A stretch of 36,213 bases of DNA from Elusimicrobia bacterium CG1_02_56_21 (GCA_001871115.1 MNUR01000098.1:1-36213); one strand, 5' to 3'; positions 17,268 through 24,583 are shown, counted from the first letter of the stretch. Program-made: numbers and translations. Notes: a model not told the origin generated them from the letters alone.

Positions 17268-18452
17268 TTAATTCTGCTCTTTGGCGGCGGCTTTGGCTAC
17301 GGCCGCTCCGTCTTCGTCGGTGCCGGCGATTTCGCTCTCTTTTTCCGGCTCTATCTCGTGGGCTTTAGCCAGTTCTTTGGCGCGTTTCTTCTCGGCCATG
17401 CCCATGAAGTAGATAGCGATGAAAATAGCCGCAAGGCCGAACCAGTCCGCGTTTTTCGGCGGATTCTGCCCGGCTATCAGCCACCAGACCAGCAGGGTGG
17501 CTATGGTCCCGGCGATGAGGGAAGTGAGGCGGTTGACCAGGCCTGCGAAGGTGGCGGTGCGGCCCTTGAACATGAACAGGAAGACTGAGAAGAAGGCCGC
17601 GAAGCCGAAAGGAACACCTGCCATTATGCCGTGCTTCCACAATTTGGGAGTATTGACCAGGGCGTTCTTGAACTGGAAGGGGAAAGAACCGGAGGCCGCC
17701 GTAGCCAGGTCAACCGAAAAGAACAGGATGGTTCCTGCCGTCAGTATGGCCAGGGTGGAGGTTATCTGTTCTACCGCGAAGAAGCCCTTGGTGTCGTATA
17801 CCGCGTCAGGTTTGCGGGTGTTCTTGTAGTAGTTGAAGATATAGATGCGGATGGAGTAGGCGGTCAGGTAGCAGGTGAGTATGGTCATCGCTGCGACATT
17901 ATGGATAAAGTCGAAGTCGCCGGGCTTTACGAAAGTGAATTTAATGCCCACGGCCATCAGGGCGAAGACCACCGCCACGTTCTCTTCCCAGTACACGGTC
18001 TTATGCAGTATGCCCTGCTTTATCTGTATAGCGTCCACAAAACGGCTGATTATTATGACGCTGGCCCGCATGATGATCATGGCGACCATTATGGAGATAG
18101 GCAGCACATACATCAGGGTAGTGGTGGGGATGATTACGGCGGTGCAGATTCCGGAGGGAATGATGTAGAGGAATTCGCGGGGGACGTTCATGCCCATGAC
18201 CTGCATATGGCCGGCTGACTTGAATTTGTACCAGCCCCAGAGGATCACTACAAGGTTGCAGATCATCATGCCGCCGATGGTGTTGTAGACGGTATAAGTG
18301 GTCCCGCCCATTCCAAGCACTTTGGCGAAGTATTTGGCCAGGAAGCCTGTGATCACATAAAGTCCGAAATAACTGAAGGAAAGCTGCAGAAGCCTTTCGG
18401 TGGTCCCCTCGTGTGTTTTTTGGGTGAATACGGTGCGCAGTGTCTTTATCAT
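17268..18452 (-). CDS. 10-TM membrane protein, DMT/EamA-like (tentative)
   Basis: A 394-residue polytopic protein with about ten membrane segments in two groups of five, roughly at 22-46, 52-75, 93-117, 118-138, 155-172, 181-205, 227-250, 275-300, 305-330 and 337-355. The C-terminus is a charged cytoplasmic tail rich in Glu, Ala and Lys. Two five-helix halves of this length fit the drug/metabolite (EamA, nucleotide-sugar) transporter superfamily, but I see no diagnostic motif. AGGAAG lies about 5 nt before the ATG. Being directly upstream of ugd and uxs, it could export or import a sugar nucleotide, a lipid sugar or a precursor; that is inference from position only. Confidence 0.55.
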   Translation of the reverse strand: MIKTLRTVFTQKTHEGTTERLLQLSFSYFGLYVITGFLAKYFAKVLGMGGTTYTVYNTIGGMMICNLVVILWGWYKFKSAGHMQVMGMNVPREFLYIIPSGICTAVIIPTTTLMYVLPISIMVAMIIMRASVIIISRFVDAIQIKQGILHKTVYWEENVAVVFALMAVGIKFTFVKPGDFDFIHNVAAMTILTCYLTAYSIRIYIFNYYKNTRKPDAVYDTKGFFAVEQITSTLAILTAGTILFFSVDLATAASGSFPFQFKNALVNTPKLWKHGIMAGVPFGFAAFFSVFLFMFKGRTATFAGLVNRLTSLIAGTIATLLVWWLIAGQNPPKNADWFGLAAIFIAIYFMGMAEKKRAKELAKAHEIEPEKESEIAGTDEDGAAVAKAAAKEQN

Positions 18453-18495
18453 AAATCTTCCTCAACCTAGGCTGTATATTATTATTATTATAAAT

Positions 18496-18531
18496 AATAA
18501 GGGCTGCCTGCAAACGCTGGCAGCCCTTATT
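18496..18531 (-). terminator. probable terminator after the response regulator gene
   Basis: AATAAGGGCTGCC (18496-18508) pairs with GGCAGCCCTTATT (18519-18531). On the minus strand it is followed by a T/A-rich run, so it would end transcription from the regulator at 18548-18964. Confidence 0.75.
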
Positions 18532-18547
18532 GGCAAGAGCGGTTAGC

Positions 18548-18964
18548 TCAGGGTTTCGGCGCCCTTTTTCTTGAGAGCTCGGCGGCCTTCTTTATTTTGG
18601 CCATGAGCGCGTCCAGCTCAAAGGGTTTTACCATATAGTCCATCGCGCCGAAGAGCAGGGCGTCGTTTAAGGTGGCGGCGTCGTTTAGGCCGCTGACGGC
18701 TATGATAGGGATATGCGCTGCGGCGTCGTGGGAGCGGATGTCTCCCATCAGGCTTATCCCGTCCACGCCCGGCATCATTATGTCCATGAGGATCACGTCA
18801 GGCATGTCCTCCTGTTTCGCCGAGGCGAAGAATTCCCTGGCTTTTTTGGGCTCGGAGAAAGAGCGAACCTCGCAGCCGGCCTGGGCGAGACCCGTTTCGT
18901 AGATCTCGAGTATGGTTTCGTCGTCGTCAATGGCCGTGACTTTTATTCTGGGTTCTTCTGACAT
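18548..18964 (-). CDS. single-domain response regulator (CheY/Spo0F type)
   Basis: A 138-residue receiver domain with no output domain. The acidic pocket is D13-D14-D15 in AIDDDETI, the phosphoacceptor is D61 in VILMDIMMPGVDG, the switch Ser is in AVSGL, and K113 is in MVKPFELD. Such proteins act by protein-protein contact or as phosphorelay intermediates. No kinase gene is adjacent; the nearest one here is the unusual kinase at 31033-33030, and a pairing is only a guess. The ATG has no Shine-Dalgarno sequence; instead TAGAAT (18971-18976) sits 6 nt upstream, so a leaderless transcript is likely. Confidence 0.93.
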   Translation of the reverse strand: MSEEPRIKVTAIDDDETILEIYETGLAQAGCEVRSFSEPKKAREFFASAKQEDMPDVILMDIMMPGVDGISLMGDIRSHDAAAHIPIIAVSGLNDAATLNDALLFGAMDYMVKPFELDALMAKIKKAAELSRKRAPKP

Positions 18965-19004
18965 AGGGTTATTCTAACAAAAAAACCGCGCCTCAACACC
19001 TGTG

Positions 19005-19817
19005 TTATTTGGACTTTCTCCGGGTCTTGCGCGCGGGCGCCGGCTTCTTTTCAGGTCCGGGTACTTCCTTGCGCGTAGTATCCAGCATCCGGCACCTGAA
19101 GGTTCCCCGCGTGCTGGGTACGTAAAAAAGGGTGCGCAGGCCGTAGATCTTGTGTTTAGAAATAAAATTTTGAAGTTCTTTTACGGTTTTTTCGTCCTCG
19201 ATCGGGATCAGGCGGTGCGGTTCCTGTATGGCGGCTAAAAGCGGCTTTATTTCCTTCAGGTCGCGGGTCTCTATGATCTTTACTTCACCGTCAACCGCTG
19301 CCTTCGTCCTGAAAGAGTCCAGCGCCTCGCCTTCCACCGGCTCGGCGCGCAGGAAACTCAATACGGTCCTTTCCTGCGGCAGGGAGGATACCGCTTTCTT
19401 TACTTCTCCGAAGGCGTAGGAGAAAGCTTCTCCGAACTTGTTGAGGGGGGCTTCGGTCAGCGTGAGTTCCCCGCTTATATAAGCGGAAATTTTAAGGATA
19501 TCCCCGCGGTAGAACACCATCTTGCTCGCCCTGACGTTCTGGGAATTTATTATTTCAGAGTTCTCTATTTCCCGGAAGAAGTCCTTTATCAGCTGCGGTT
19601 TTATCTCTCCGCGCCGGGTTATGAGGCTCTTGGAGGTTTCTTCGCGCATTACGGCCGCTCCGTCCTGCGCCACTTCCAGGTAATATTCCTGGCCTGTTTT
19701 AATCGCGGAGACGGTCATCCAGGCGGCTTTTGCGCGGGCGGTCTGGCTGTAAGGCCGGTAGGCTGTCAGCGTTGCCGCGACCGCGGCCAGGGCCGCTATC
19801 AGGAGGATGCGTTTCAT
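19005..19817 (-). CDS. exported protein of unknown function in the DsbA-DoxX operon
   Basis: A 270-residue protein with an N-terminal signal or anchor (MKRILLIAALAAVAATLTA) and a very basic C-terminal tail (PEKKPAPARKTRRKSK). The middle has alternating hydrophobic segments suggesting a mixed alpha/beta fold (TGQEYYLEVAQDGAAVMRE, YRGDILKISAYISG). I do not recognise the family. There is only one Cys in the mature part, so it is not an obvious thiol enzyme itself. Its ATG overlaps the stop of the DoxX-like gene by 4 nt, so it is made together with the two redox proteins and could be their client or accessory factor. That role is inference. Confidence 0.7.
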   Translation of the reverse strand: MKRILLIAALAAVAATLTAYRPYSQTARAKAAWMTVSAIKTGQEYYLEVAQDGAAVMREETSKSLITRRGEIKPQLIKDFFREIENSEIINSQNVRASKMVFYRGDILKISAYISGELTLTEAPLNKFGEAFSYAFGEVKKAVSSLPQERTVLSFLRAEPVEGEALDSFRTKAAVDGEVKIIETRDLKEIKPLLAAIQEPHRLIPIEDEKTVKELQNFISKHKIYGLRTLFYVPSTRGTFRCRMLDTTRKEVPGPEKKPAPARKTRRKSK

Positions 19818-20272
19818 GGTTTTGCCACTGCTTTATCGGCTGAGTAGGCGCTGCCGTATTTATGGGCCGCCCAGGCAAGCGCGAGGAAAACAAGGTTTTG
19901 CGTAAATTCCAGGGAAATAGAATTCCCTTTGCCGCTGCCGAAGCAGCCGCAGGAAGTTATTGCCAGGCCGCGGAACCAGGCCTGGGCCAGCATAATTTCA
20001 AAGAAGACCAGCATAGCGCCGGTAAACAGTGTGTTGAAGCGCGTAAAAACGCCTGCCGCCAGCAGCAGCCCCGCGTAAAGTTCTATCCAGGGCGCCAGAT
20101 AGGCCGACCAGAGGGAGAGCTGAGCGTTAATGACCTTGTAGCTTTCTATGGCATAGCCGAATTCTTCGGCAGGAGACAGGGCTTTCATAAGGCCTGCGTA
20201 AATGAACACTCCCCCTAAAGCCAGCCGCGCCAGCAGGCCCAGGATGTCTTTTTTTTCAGGCTTTTTGTTCAT
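19814..20272 (-). CDS. DoxX/MauE-like membrane protein with a CGC motif
   Basis: A 152-residue protein with four membrane helices (about 10-30, 55-77, 82-100, 122-140). The N-terminal LLARLALGGVFIYAGLMKAL is characteristic of DoxX/MauE proteins, and C108-G-C110 in ITSCGCFGSG, just after the third helix, is the motif seen in MauE-type members. MauE is needed for disulfide formation in methylamine dehydrogenase, and the CGC pair may pass electrons between a periplasmic thioredoxin-fold protein and the membrane. Both flanking genes overlap it by 4 nt: a DsbA-like protein upstream and an unknown exported protein downstream. The operon supports a redox role. Confidence 0.85.
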   Translation of the reverse strand: MNKKPEKKDILGLLARLALGGVFIYAGLMKALSPAEEFGYAIESYKVINAQLSLWSAYLAPWIELYAGLLLAAGVFTRFNTLFTGAMLVFFEIMLAQAWFRGLAITSCGCFGSGKGNSISLEFTQNLVFLALAWAAHKYGSAYSADKAVAKP

Positions 20273-20907
20273 GGTTTTGCCGCCCTGAGGAGATTGTCGA
20301 ATTTCCTGGCCTGGTCCACCAGCTGGCCCGAGCCAACCGCGCGTTTTCCGTTTATAAAGAAAGTCGGGGTGGCGTTGACCCCTTTCATATCGCCTTCGGA
20401 CATGTCCAGTTTTAAGGTTTTAAGGGTTTCGGGCGAGTTGGCGCAGGCCTGTATTTTTTGCCAGTCCAGTTTAAGTTTGACAGCGTATTCCTCAAATTCG
20501 CCGGGCTGCTCCTTGGCTTGCGCCCACTTTTCCTGCCCTTCGAACAAGAGTTCCCCGTATTCCTTGAATTTGCCCTGCTCTCCGGCGCAGTCGGCGTAGG
20601 CGGCGGCGTGCATGGACCAGGGGTGGATATTCATCAGCGGATAATGTTTGAAGCTGACCCGCAGCCCGGGGCCGTAGATCCTTATCATTTCGTCAATTTT
20701 GGCGGCGGCGTGGCGGCAGGCCGGGCAGGCGAAGTCTGTATATTCGTAGATCTGCACCGGGGCGGTAACGGGGCCGAAAGTCCGGAAAGCGGGGGAGGGG
20801 CGCTCCGGCCCTATATTGAACTGGCGGGCCAGGAGCACCGCTATGGTGGAGATAAAAATTATCATGCCCGCCAAAGCCAGCAGGCGAGCGTTTTTACGGT
20901 CTGTCAT
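20269..20907 (-). CDS. membrane-anchored DsbA-like thiol oxidoreductase
   Basis: Start set at 20907 (MTDRKNARLL): an anchor helix follows at about 9-27, and a TATAAT box lies 6 nt upstream (20914-20919) with no Shine-Dalgarno, so the longer frame would start upstream of the promoter. The 212-residue product has a thioredoxin/DsbA fold with C61-P-A-C64 in YTDFACPACRHAA and the cis-Pro loop in VNATPTFFINGKRAVGSG. FKHYPLMNIHPWSMHAAAYA and the helical insert match the DSBA-like group found fused to or next to VKOR. Here its genetic partner is a DoxX/MauE-like protein instead. It probably oxidises or isomerises disulfides in exported proteins. Confidence 0.9.
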   Translation of the reverse strand: MTDRKNARLLALAGMIIFISTIAVLLARQFNIGPERPSPAFRTFGPVTAPVQIYEYTDFACPACRHAAAKIDEMIRIYGPGLRVSFKHYPLMNIHPWSMHAAAYADCAGEQGKFKEYGELLFEGQEKWAQAKEQPGEFEEYAVKLKLDWQKIQACANSPETLKTLKLDMSEGDMKGVNATPTFFINGKRAVGSGQLVDQARKFDNLLRAAKP

Positions 20908-20998
20908 AATAGAATTATACAGAAGTCTCCGTTGTAAATCTATATGCTTGGCGGATAGGGGGAGCCGCGGGAGGTGAAGTAGGGGCCTGCCCGGGGCA

Positions 20999-21104
20999 CT
21001 GTTCTGCGCACCCTGGAAGATGGAAACCCTTGCGTGGTTTCCCCCCAGCCGGGAAAATAAGGCTGGGGCCCCCCCTTCCGCAAAGGGTGCGCAGGACAGT
21101 GCCT
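20999..21104. repeat. long inverted repeat upstream of element C
   Basis: CACTGTTCTGCGCACCCT (20998-21015) is the near-perfect reverse complement of AGGGTGCGCAGGACAGTG (21085-21102), about 17 of 18 matching. The interior holds GGAAACCCTTGCGTGGTTTCC (21019-21039), itself a hairpin, and GGGGAGG-like runs. It differs in sequence from elements A to D but has the same overall plan of long arms enclosing hairpins, so it may be a third arm type of the same family. Confidence 0.65.
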
Positions 21105-21159
21105 CGGCCACCCGCTGTAAATGGCGCTATTGTAGCGGTACGCGGCCGGAGGGCGGACT

Positions 21160-21257
21160 GGGGGACCGGATTAGCAAAACCCTGCCGGAGCCCGCCGCGC
21201 TTATGCAAGCGGCGGGCTCAACGACGGTTTTGCTAACCCGGCACGCGCGGTCTCCCC
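21160..21257. repeat. intergenic palindromic element C (GGTTAGCAAAACC arms)
   Basis: Arms: GGGGGACCGGATTAGCAAAACC on the left and the inverse of GGTTTTGCTAACCCGG... on the right (to 21257). The interior is CTGCCGGAGCCCG followed by a single strong hairpin, GAGCCCGCCGC paired with its complement (21188-21219). It lacks the second CACGGTG hairpin of elements A, B and D, so it is the short form. Confidence 0.8.
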
Positions 21258-21315
21258 TCAGCGAAAACTTTGTTGGCTATGTTTATGTAGATATTTATAA
21301 ACGCAGCTCATAAAA

Positions 21316-21452
21316 GGAGGGGTGGCAAGGTCATGGGTTTGGCGGGCCCTCACGGAAGGAGCCGCTTGCGTGAGCGCGGCGACTGAGTGGGGAGGGCGGC
21401 CACGGTGTGGCCGACCCGGTGCCCGCCGGGCCCATGCCCTTGCCAGGCCCCC
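21316..21452. repeat. intergenic palindromic element D (different arms, same core)
   Basis: The arms are GGCAAGGTCATGGGTTTGGC on the left and the inverse of GCCGGGCCCATGCCCTTGCC on the right, unrelated to the arms of A to C. The interior nevertheless reads GGAGCCGCTTGCGTGAGCGC, then GGGGAGGGCGGCCACGGTG and hairpin GGCCAC/GTGGCC, parallel to element B. It lies downstream of the DUF167 gene. Confidence 0.8.
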
Positions 21453-21484
21453 GACAGGGCTTTTGCGGTTCCTTGGTTAAATGA

Positions 21485-21721
21485 TTATTTCTTTATTACG
21501 GGGGAGAAGATCTTTACTATTTTGGCGGTGGAGGTGGCGCCTTTTATGAGCATTATTTTTTTGGCGTCTATGTTAAGGACCAGGGAGAGCTGGCGTATGG
21601 CCGAGGCATTGGCCAGGCCGCGCGCCGGCGGTGACTTGGTCCAGATCTCGTAAGCGTCGGGGCCCTTTTTTATTACCTTTTCGCGCCGGGAATCCGGGTG
21701 AACTTTAAGTTTTATGAACAT
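21485..21721 (-). CDS. DUF167 / YggU-family small protein
   Basis: A 78-residue protein. LKVHPDSRREKVI at the start, SPPARGLANASAIRQLSLVLNIDAKKIMLIKGATSTAKIV form the typical DUF167 layout, in which the usual reading is P-A-x-G-x-A-N followed by a helix and then G-x-T-S-R-x-K. The function of the family is not established. The start is 12 nt after the stop of gpmI, so the two form an operon. It is slightly shorter at the C-terminus than many members. Element D follows its stop directly and may act as its transcript end. Confidence 0.85.
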   Translation of the reverse strand: MFIKLKVHPDSRREKVIKKGPDAYEIWTKSPPARGLANASAIRQLSLVLNIDAKKIMLIKGATSTAKIVKIFSPVIKK

Positions 21722-21733
21722 AAAGAGAAGTGG

Positions 21734-23290
21734 TCAGCGGGTTATCAGGGATTCAGAGCCCATATCCTCCGGCTGCTCGAGGCCCATTACTTCAAGCACT
21801 GTCGGGGCTATATCCGAAAGGATGCCGTGAGGGCGCAGCTTCACACCGGCGGCGTCCTTGGCAATGTAGATGAATTCCACCGGGTTGGTGGTGTGGGAGG
21901 TTTTGGGCATGTTTATCTTATAGTCCCACATTTCCTCGGCATTGCCGTGGTCGGAGCTGACCATAACGGTGTAATCGTGCCTAAGGGCCGCGTCTACAAG
22001 TTTCCTTACGGAGCGGTCCACTATCTCCACGGCTTTAACGGCGGCGTCGTAGATACCGGTATGGCCCACCATGTCGCCGTTGGCGAAGTTGACCAGGATA
22101 AAGCTGTATTTCCCGGAGGCTATTTCTTTAACGGCTCGTTCGCAGACTTCGGGGGCGTTCATTTCCGGGTGCTCGCCGAAACTTGACGGGTCCCAGGTTC
22201 CTTTTATCTCCACCTGGTCCTCTGCTTTATAGGGCTCTGTGCGTTTGCCGTTGAAGAAAGAGGTGACATGCTTGAATTTCTGGGTTTCGGCCAGGCGCAG
22301 CTGCGGCAGGCCATGCTTGGAGATGATCTGGCCGAGAAGGTTGTCCATGTTGCCGCCTTCGTCCATGGGCGGGAGGGCGCTGTGCCTGAACTCGTCATAG
22401 TAGCGGGTGAGGCCGCAGTATACTATGTCCATTTTCTTCCAGCGTTTGCCGGGATAATTGTCCTCTACGAAAGCTTTGGTGAGCTCTATCGCGCGGTCCT
22501 GGCGGAAATTGAAGTGGATGACGGAGTCGCCGTCTTTCATTCCCGAATAGCCGCCGATTATTGTGGGGGGGATATATTCATCCACCAGTGGCTGGCCGTT
22601 GGGATTCTTTAAGTCGGCGTATGCGGAGGCCATCGCGGTCTCGTCGGTGGCGGACCTGGAGCCTTCGGCTTTGGTTATGGCGTTGTAGGTCTGGTCTACC
22701 AGGTTCCATTTTTCTCCGCGGTCCATCGCGTAGTAGCGCCCGATTATAGTGGCCAGGGAGGCGTTGCCGACTTCTTTTATTACTTCTTTCAGCATTTTGA
22801 GGAAGGAAAGAGCGCTCCTGGGGGGGGTGTCGCGGCCGTCGGCGAAAAAGTGGATGTAAACATGACTAATGCCGCGCTTTTTAGCTTCGCGCATGATCGC
22901 GTACATATGGTCCTGGTGGGCGTGCACGCCTTCGTCCTGGACCAGGCCCATCAGGTGCAGGGCGGAGCCTTTGGCTACGCAGTTGTCGAGGGCGGCTTTG
23001 AGGGCGGGGCGGCTGAAGAAGGTTCCGTCTTCTATCATATCCATTATGCGCTTGAGTTCCTGTATTACTATCCGGCCTGCGCCCATGTTCAGGTGGCCTA
23101 CTTCGGAGGAGCCCTGGTAACCCTTCGGGAGGCCGACGGCTTCTCCGGAGGGTTCAAGGACTGTGTTGGGATAGGTTTTTAGATAATGGTCCATATTGGG
23201 GGTATCGGCGTTAACTACGGCGTTGAATTTGTCGGGTTTGTACATCCCCCAACCGTCACGCACAATAAGAAGGACTTTTTTCTTGTTCAT
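21734..23290 (-). CDS. gpmI: 2,3-bisphosphoglycerate-independent phosphoglycerate mutase
   Basis: Interconverts 3- and 2-phosphoglycerate in glycolysis using a metal-bound phosphoserine. The 518-residue length is normal. The N-terminus VLLIVRDGWGMYKPDK supplies the metal-binding Asp, GYQGSSEVGHLNMGAGR carries the catalytic S62, FFADGRDTPPRSA and FNFRQDRAIELT are substrate-loop signatures, and SSDHGNAEEM with HTTNPVEFIYI near the C-terminus complete the alkaline-phosphatase-fold metal site. A promoter is visible about 65 nt upstream. The usual Leu before DGWG is Arg here, a conservative oddity outside the active site. It is in an operon with the DUF167 gene. Confidence 0.95.
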   Translation of the reverse strand: MNKKKVLLIVRDGWGMYKPDKFNAVVNADTPNMDHYLKTYPNTVLEPSGEAVGLPKGYQGSSEVGHLNMGAGRIVIQELKRIMDMIEDGTFFSRPALKAALDNCVAKGSALHLMGLVQDEGVHAHQDHMYAIMREAKKRGISHVYIHFFADGRDTPPRSALSFLKMLKEVIKEVGNASLATIIGRYYAMDRGEKWNLVDQTYNAITKAEGSRSATDETAMASAYADLKNPNGQPLVDEYIPPTIIGGYSGMKDGDSVIHFNFRQDRAIELTKAFVEDNYPGKRWKKMDIVYCGLTRYYDEFRHSALPPMDEGGNMDNLLGQIISKHGLPQLRLAETQKFKHVTSFFNGKRTEPYKAEDQVEIKGTWDPSSFGEHPEMNAPEVCERAVKEIASGKYSFILVNFANGDMVGHTGIYDAAVKAVEIVDRSVRKLVDAALRHDYTVMVSSDHGNAEEMWDYKINMPKTSHTTNPVEFIYIAKDAAGVKLRPHGILSDIAPTVLEVMGLEQPEDMGSESLITR

Positions 23291-23354
23291 ATGCTATCCC
23301 CGGACCGTCAGCGAAAGATATCGGAGGAAAGATCGGTGAGACCGCTCTTTATAT

Positions 23355-23383
23355 TTTATAAAATAAGAAGGGGTTAGGGTAAA
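23355..23383 (-). promoter_or_regulatory. sigma-70-like promoter of gpmI
   Basis: On the minus strand TTTACC (23383-23378), 17 nt, then TATAAA (23360-23355). It would give a leader of about 58 nt before the gpmI ATG at 23290. Confidence 0.65.
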
Positions 23384-23403
23384 GGGCCGGATATCTGCCC
23401 GGT

Positions 23404-23464
23404 AGGGGGGTGGCGAGAGGAAGGGTTCAGTGTGCACCGGGCCCATACCCTTGCCAGGACCCCG
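23404..23464. repeat. element E: core-less relative of element D
   Basis: GGGGGGTGGCGAG and the following GGGTT resemble the left arm of element D; CGGGCCCATACCCTTGCCAGG (split here as CGGGCCCATACCC and TTGCCAGG) matches the right arm of D at nearly every base. The hairpin core is missing, leaving the two arms almost joined. It lies upstream of the FkbM gene, whose apparent longer frame runs through it. Confidence 0.6.
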
Positions 23465-23503
23465 GCTGAATGGGAACATTTTTTGATTTTTTTGCCGGGA
23501 AAT

Positions 23504-24583
23504 ATGAAAGAGACGTTTTTGGATAAAATTGCGGCCGGGACCTGGAGGGCAGAGGCTGATATTGAGGCCCTTAAGGGGGGGCTGCCTTTTGTTATTTACG
23601 GGGACGGGTGGTATGCTCCTTATATTAAGGAATATCTGGGGCGGTTCGGGCTGAAAGCGTCGGCTTGTTTTGCGGATGATGGTTTTACTTCTACTGCCGG
23701 GACTTTGTCTTTTGACGAGGTCCGGAAGAGGTATGAGAGATTTAATATCGTTATCGGTTTCGCGGATTCGCGGCTGGCCAGGAAGAAACTGGGGCAGAAG
23801 GATTGCGGCCAGGTGGCGGGGGCGTATTTTTTTGACGCGATAGGGGCGCTGCCGGGCTATAAGATGGACAGCGCTTATGTGGAAAAGAATAAAGAGCGGT
23901 TCGGGCTGGTGTATGAACTGTTCGCAGATGAACTGTCCAGGAAAACATACTCGGCTTTTTTAAACTGCAGGCTTGGCGGCGCCGAAGGCGGCCTTTATGA
24001 TGTGTGGCGCAAAGACCAGTATTTCCCGGAAGGGATAATAGAGCTCTCTGAAGACGAAGTGTTCCTGGACGGCGGCGCTTATACCGGGGACACCCTGCTT
24101 ACTTTCCTGAGAAAAGCGAATAATAAATACTGCCGGTGCTACGCTTTTGAGCCCGAGCCGGAGAATGCTGTTAGTTTGAAAGCGCTGGCTCTCAGGCAGA
24201 GATTTTGCAATGTCAGCATAATTGAAAAGGGACTTTGGAGCAGCGCGGATCAGCTGAGTTTTACCGCGGCCGAAGGAACTACCGGCTCCGCTATATCGGA
24301 AACCGGGCGCGCTTCTATCAGTGTGGATACGGTCGACAATATGTCCCCGGACGCCACCTATATCAAAATGGATATTGAGGGCGCGGAACTGGAGGCCTTG
24401 AAGGGCGCTGCCGGGACTATAAAAAAGAACCGGCCCAAGCTGGCGATCTGTCTTTATCACAAGCCCGGGGACCTGTTTGAAATCCCTTTATTCATTAAGT
24501 CCCTGGTTCCCGAGTACAAGTTTTACCTGCGCCAGCACCAGCCGGTCTCCTGCGAACTGGTTCTCTACGCGGTGATCCGGTGA
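23504..24583 (+). CDS. FkbM-family methyltransferase with N-terminal nucleotide-binding-like domain
   Basis: Start set at the ATG 23504 (MKETFLDKIAAG) because the longer frame from 23432 is translated repeat (element E). The product has 359 residues. The N-terminal part LPFVIYGDGWYAPYIKEYL resembles the Rossmann-like domain found ahead of sugar acyl/methyl transferases. The second half is a FkbM methyltransferase: VFLDGGAYTGDTLLTFLR (SAM loop), YAFEPEPENAVSL, ISVDTVDNM, and TYIKMDIEGAELEALKGA, the family signature. FkbM enzymes O-methylate sugars and natural products, so a surface-glycan target is likely. GGGA before the ATG is a weak ribosome site. Confidence 0.88.
   Translation: MKETFLDKIAAGTWRAEADIEALKGGLPFVIYGDGWYAPYIKEYLGRFGLKASACFADDGFTSTAGTLSFDEVRKRYERFNIVIGFADSRLARKKLGQKDCGQVAGAYFFDAIGALPGYKMDSAYVEKNKERFGLVYELFADELSRKTYSAFLNCRLGGAEGGLYDVWRKDQYFPEGIIELSEDEVFLDGGAYTGDTLLTFLRKANNKYCRCYAFEPEPENAVSLKALALRQRFCNVSIIEKGLWSSADQLSFTAAEGTTGSAISETGRASISVDTVDNMSPDATYIKMDIEGAELEALKGAAGTIKKNRPKLAICLYHKPGDLFEIPLFIKSLVPEYKFYLRQHQPVSCELVLYAVIR

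Larger units (their letters stand above)
20908..21484. other. 577-nt gene-free region holding two structured repeats
   Basis: There is no credible coding frame. It contains the upstream promoter of the DsbA-like gene (TATAAT at 20914-20919), a GC-rich stretch at 20950-21120 with no clear feature, element C (21160-21257) and element D (21316-21452). Between 20999 and 21104 an imperfect inverted pair is visible: CACTGTTCTGCGCACCCT against AGGGTGCGCAGGACAGTG, with GGAAACCCTTGCGTGGTTTCC inside it. Confidence 0.7.

Noticed and set aside
16259..17368. 369-aa open frame antisense to ugd
   Set aside because: Shadow of ugd; no recognisable domain and no start signals.
8943..21452. Integron attC sites
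   Set aside because: GTTAGC and GCTAAC at the element ends recall attC core sites, but they are in the opposite order (GTT outermost left), flank no cassettes, and no integron integrase is visible.
8943..23464. CRISPR array
   Set aside because: The repeats are dispersed, palindromic and separated by genes; there are no regularly spaced direct repeats and no cas genes.
23432..23503. GTG-started N-terminal extension of the FkbM protein
   Set aside because: It translates repeat element E and lacks a ribosome site; the ATG at 23504 fits better.
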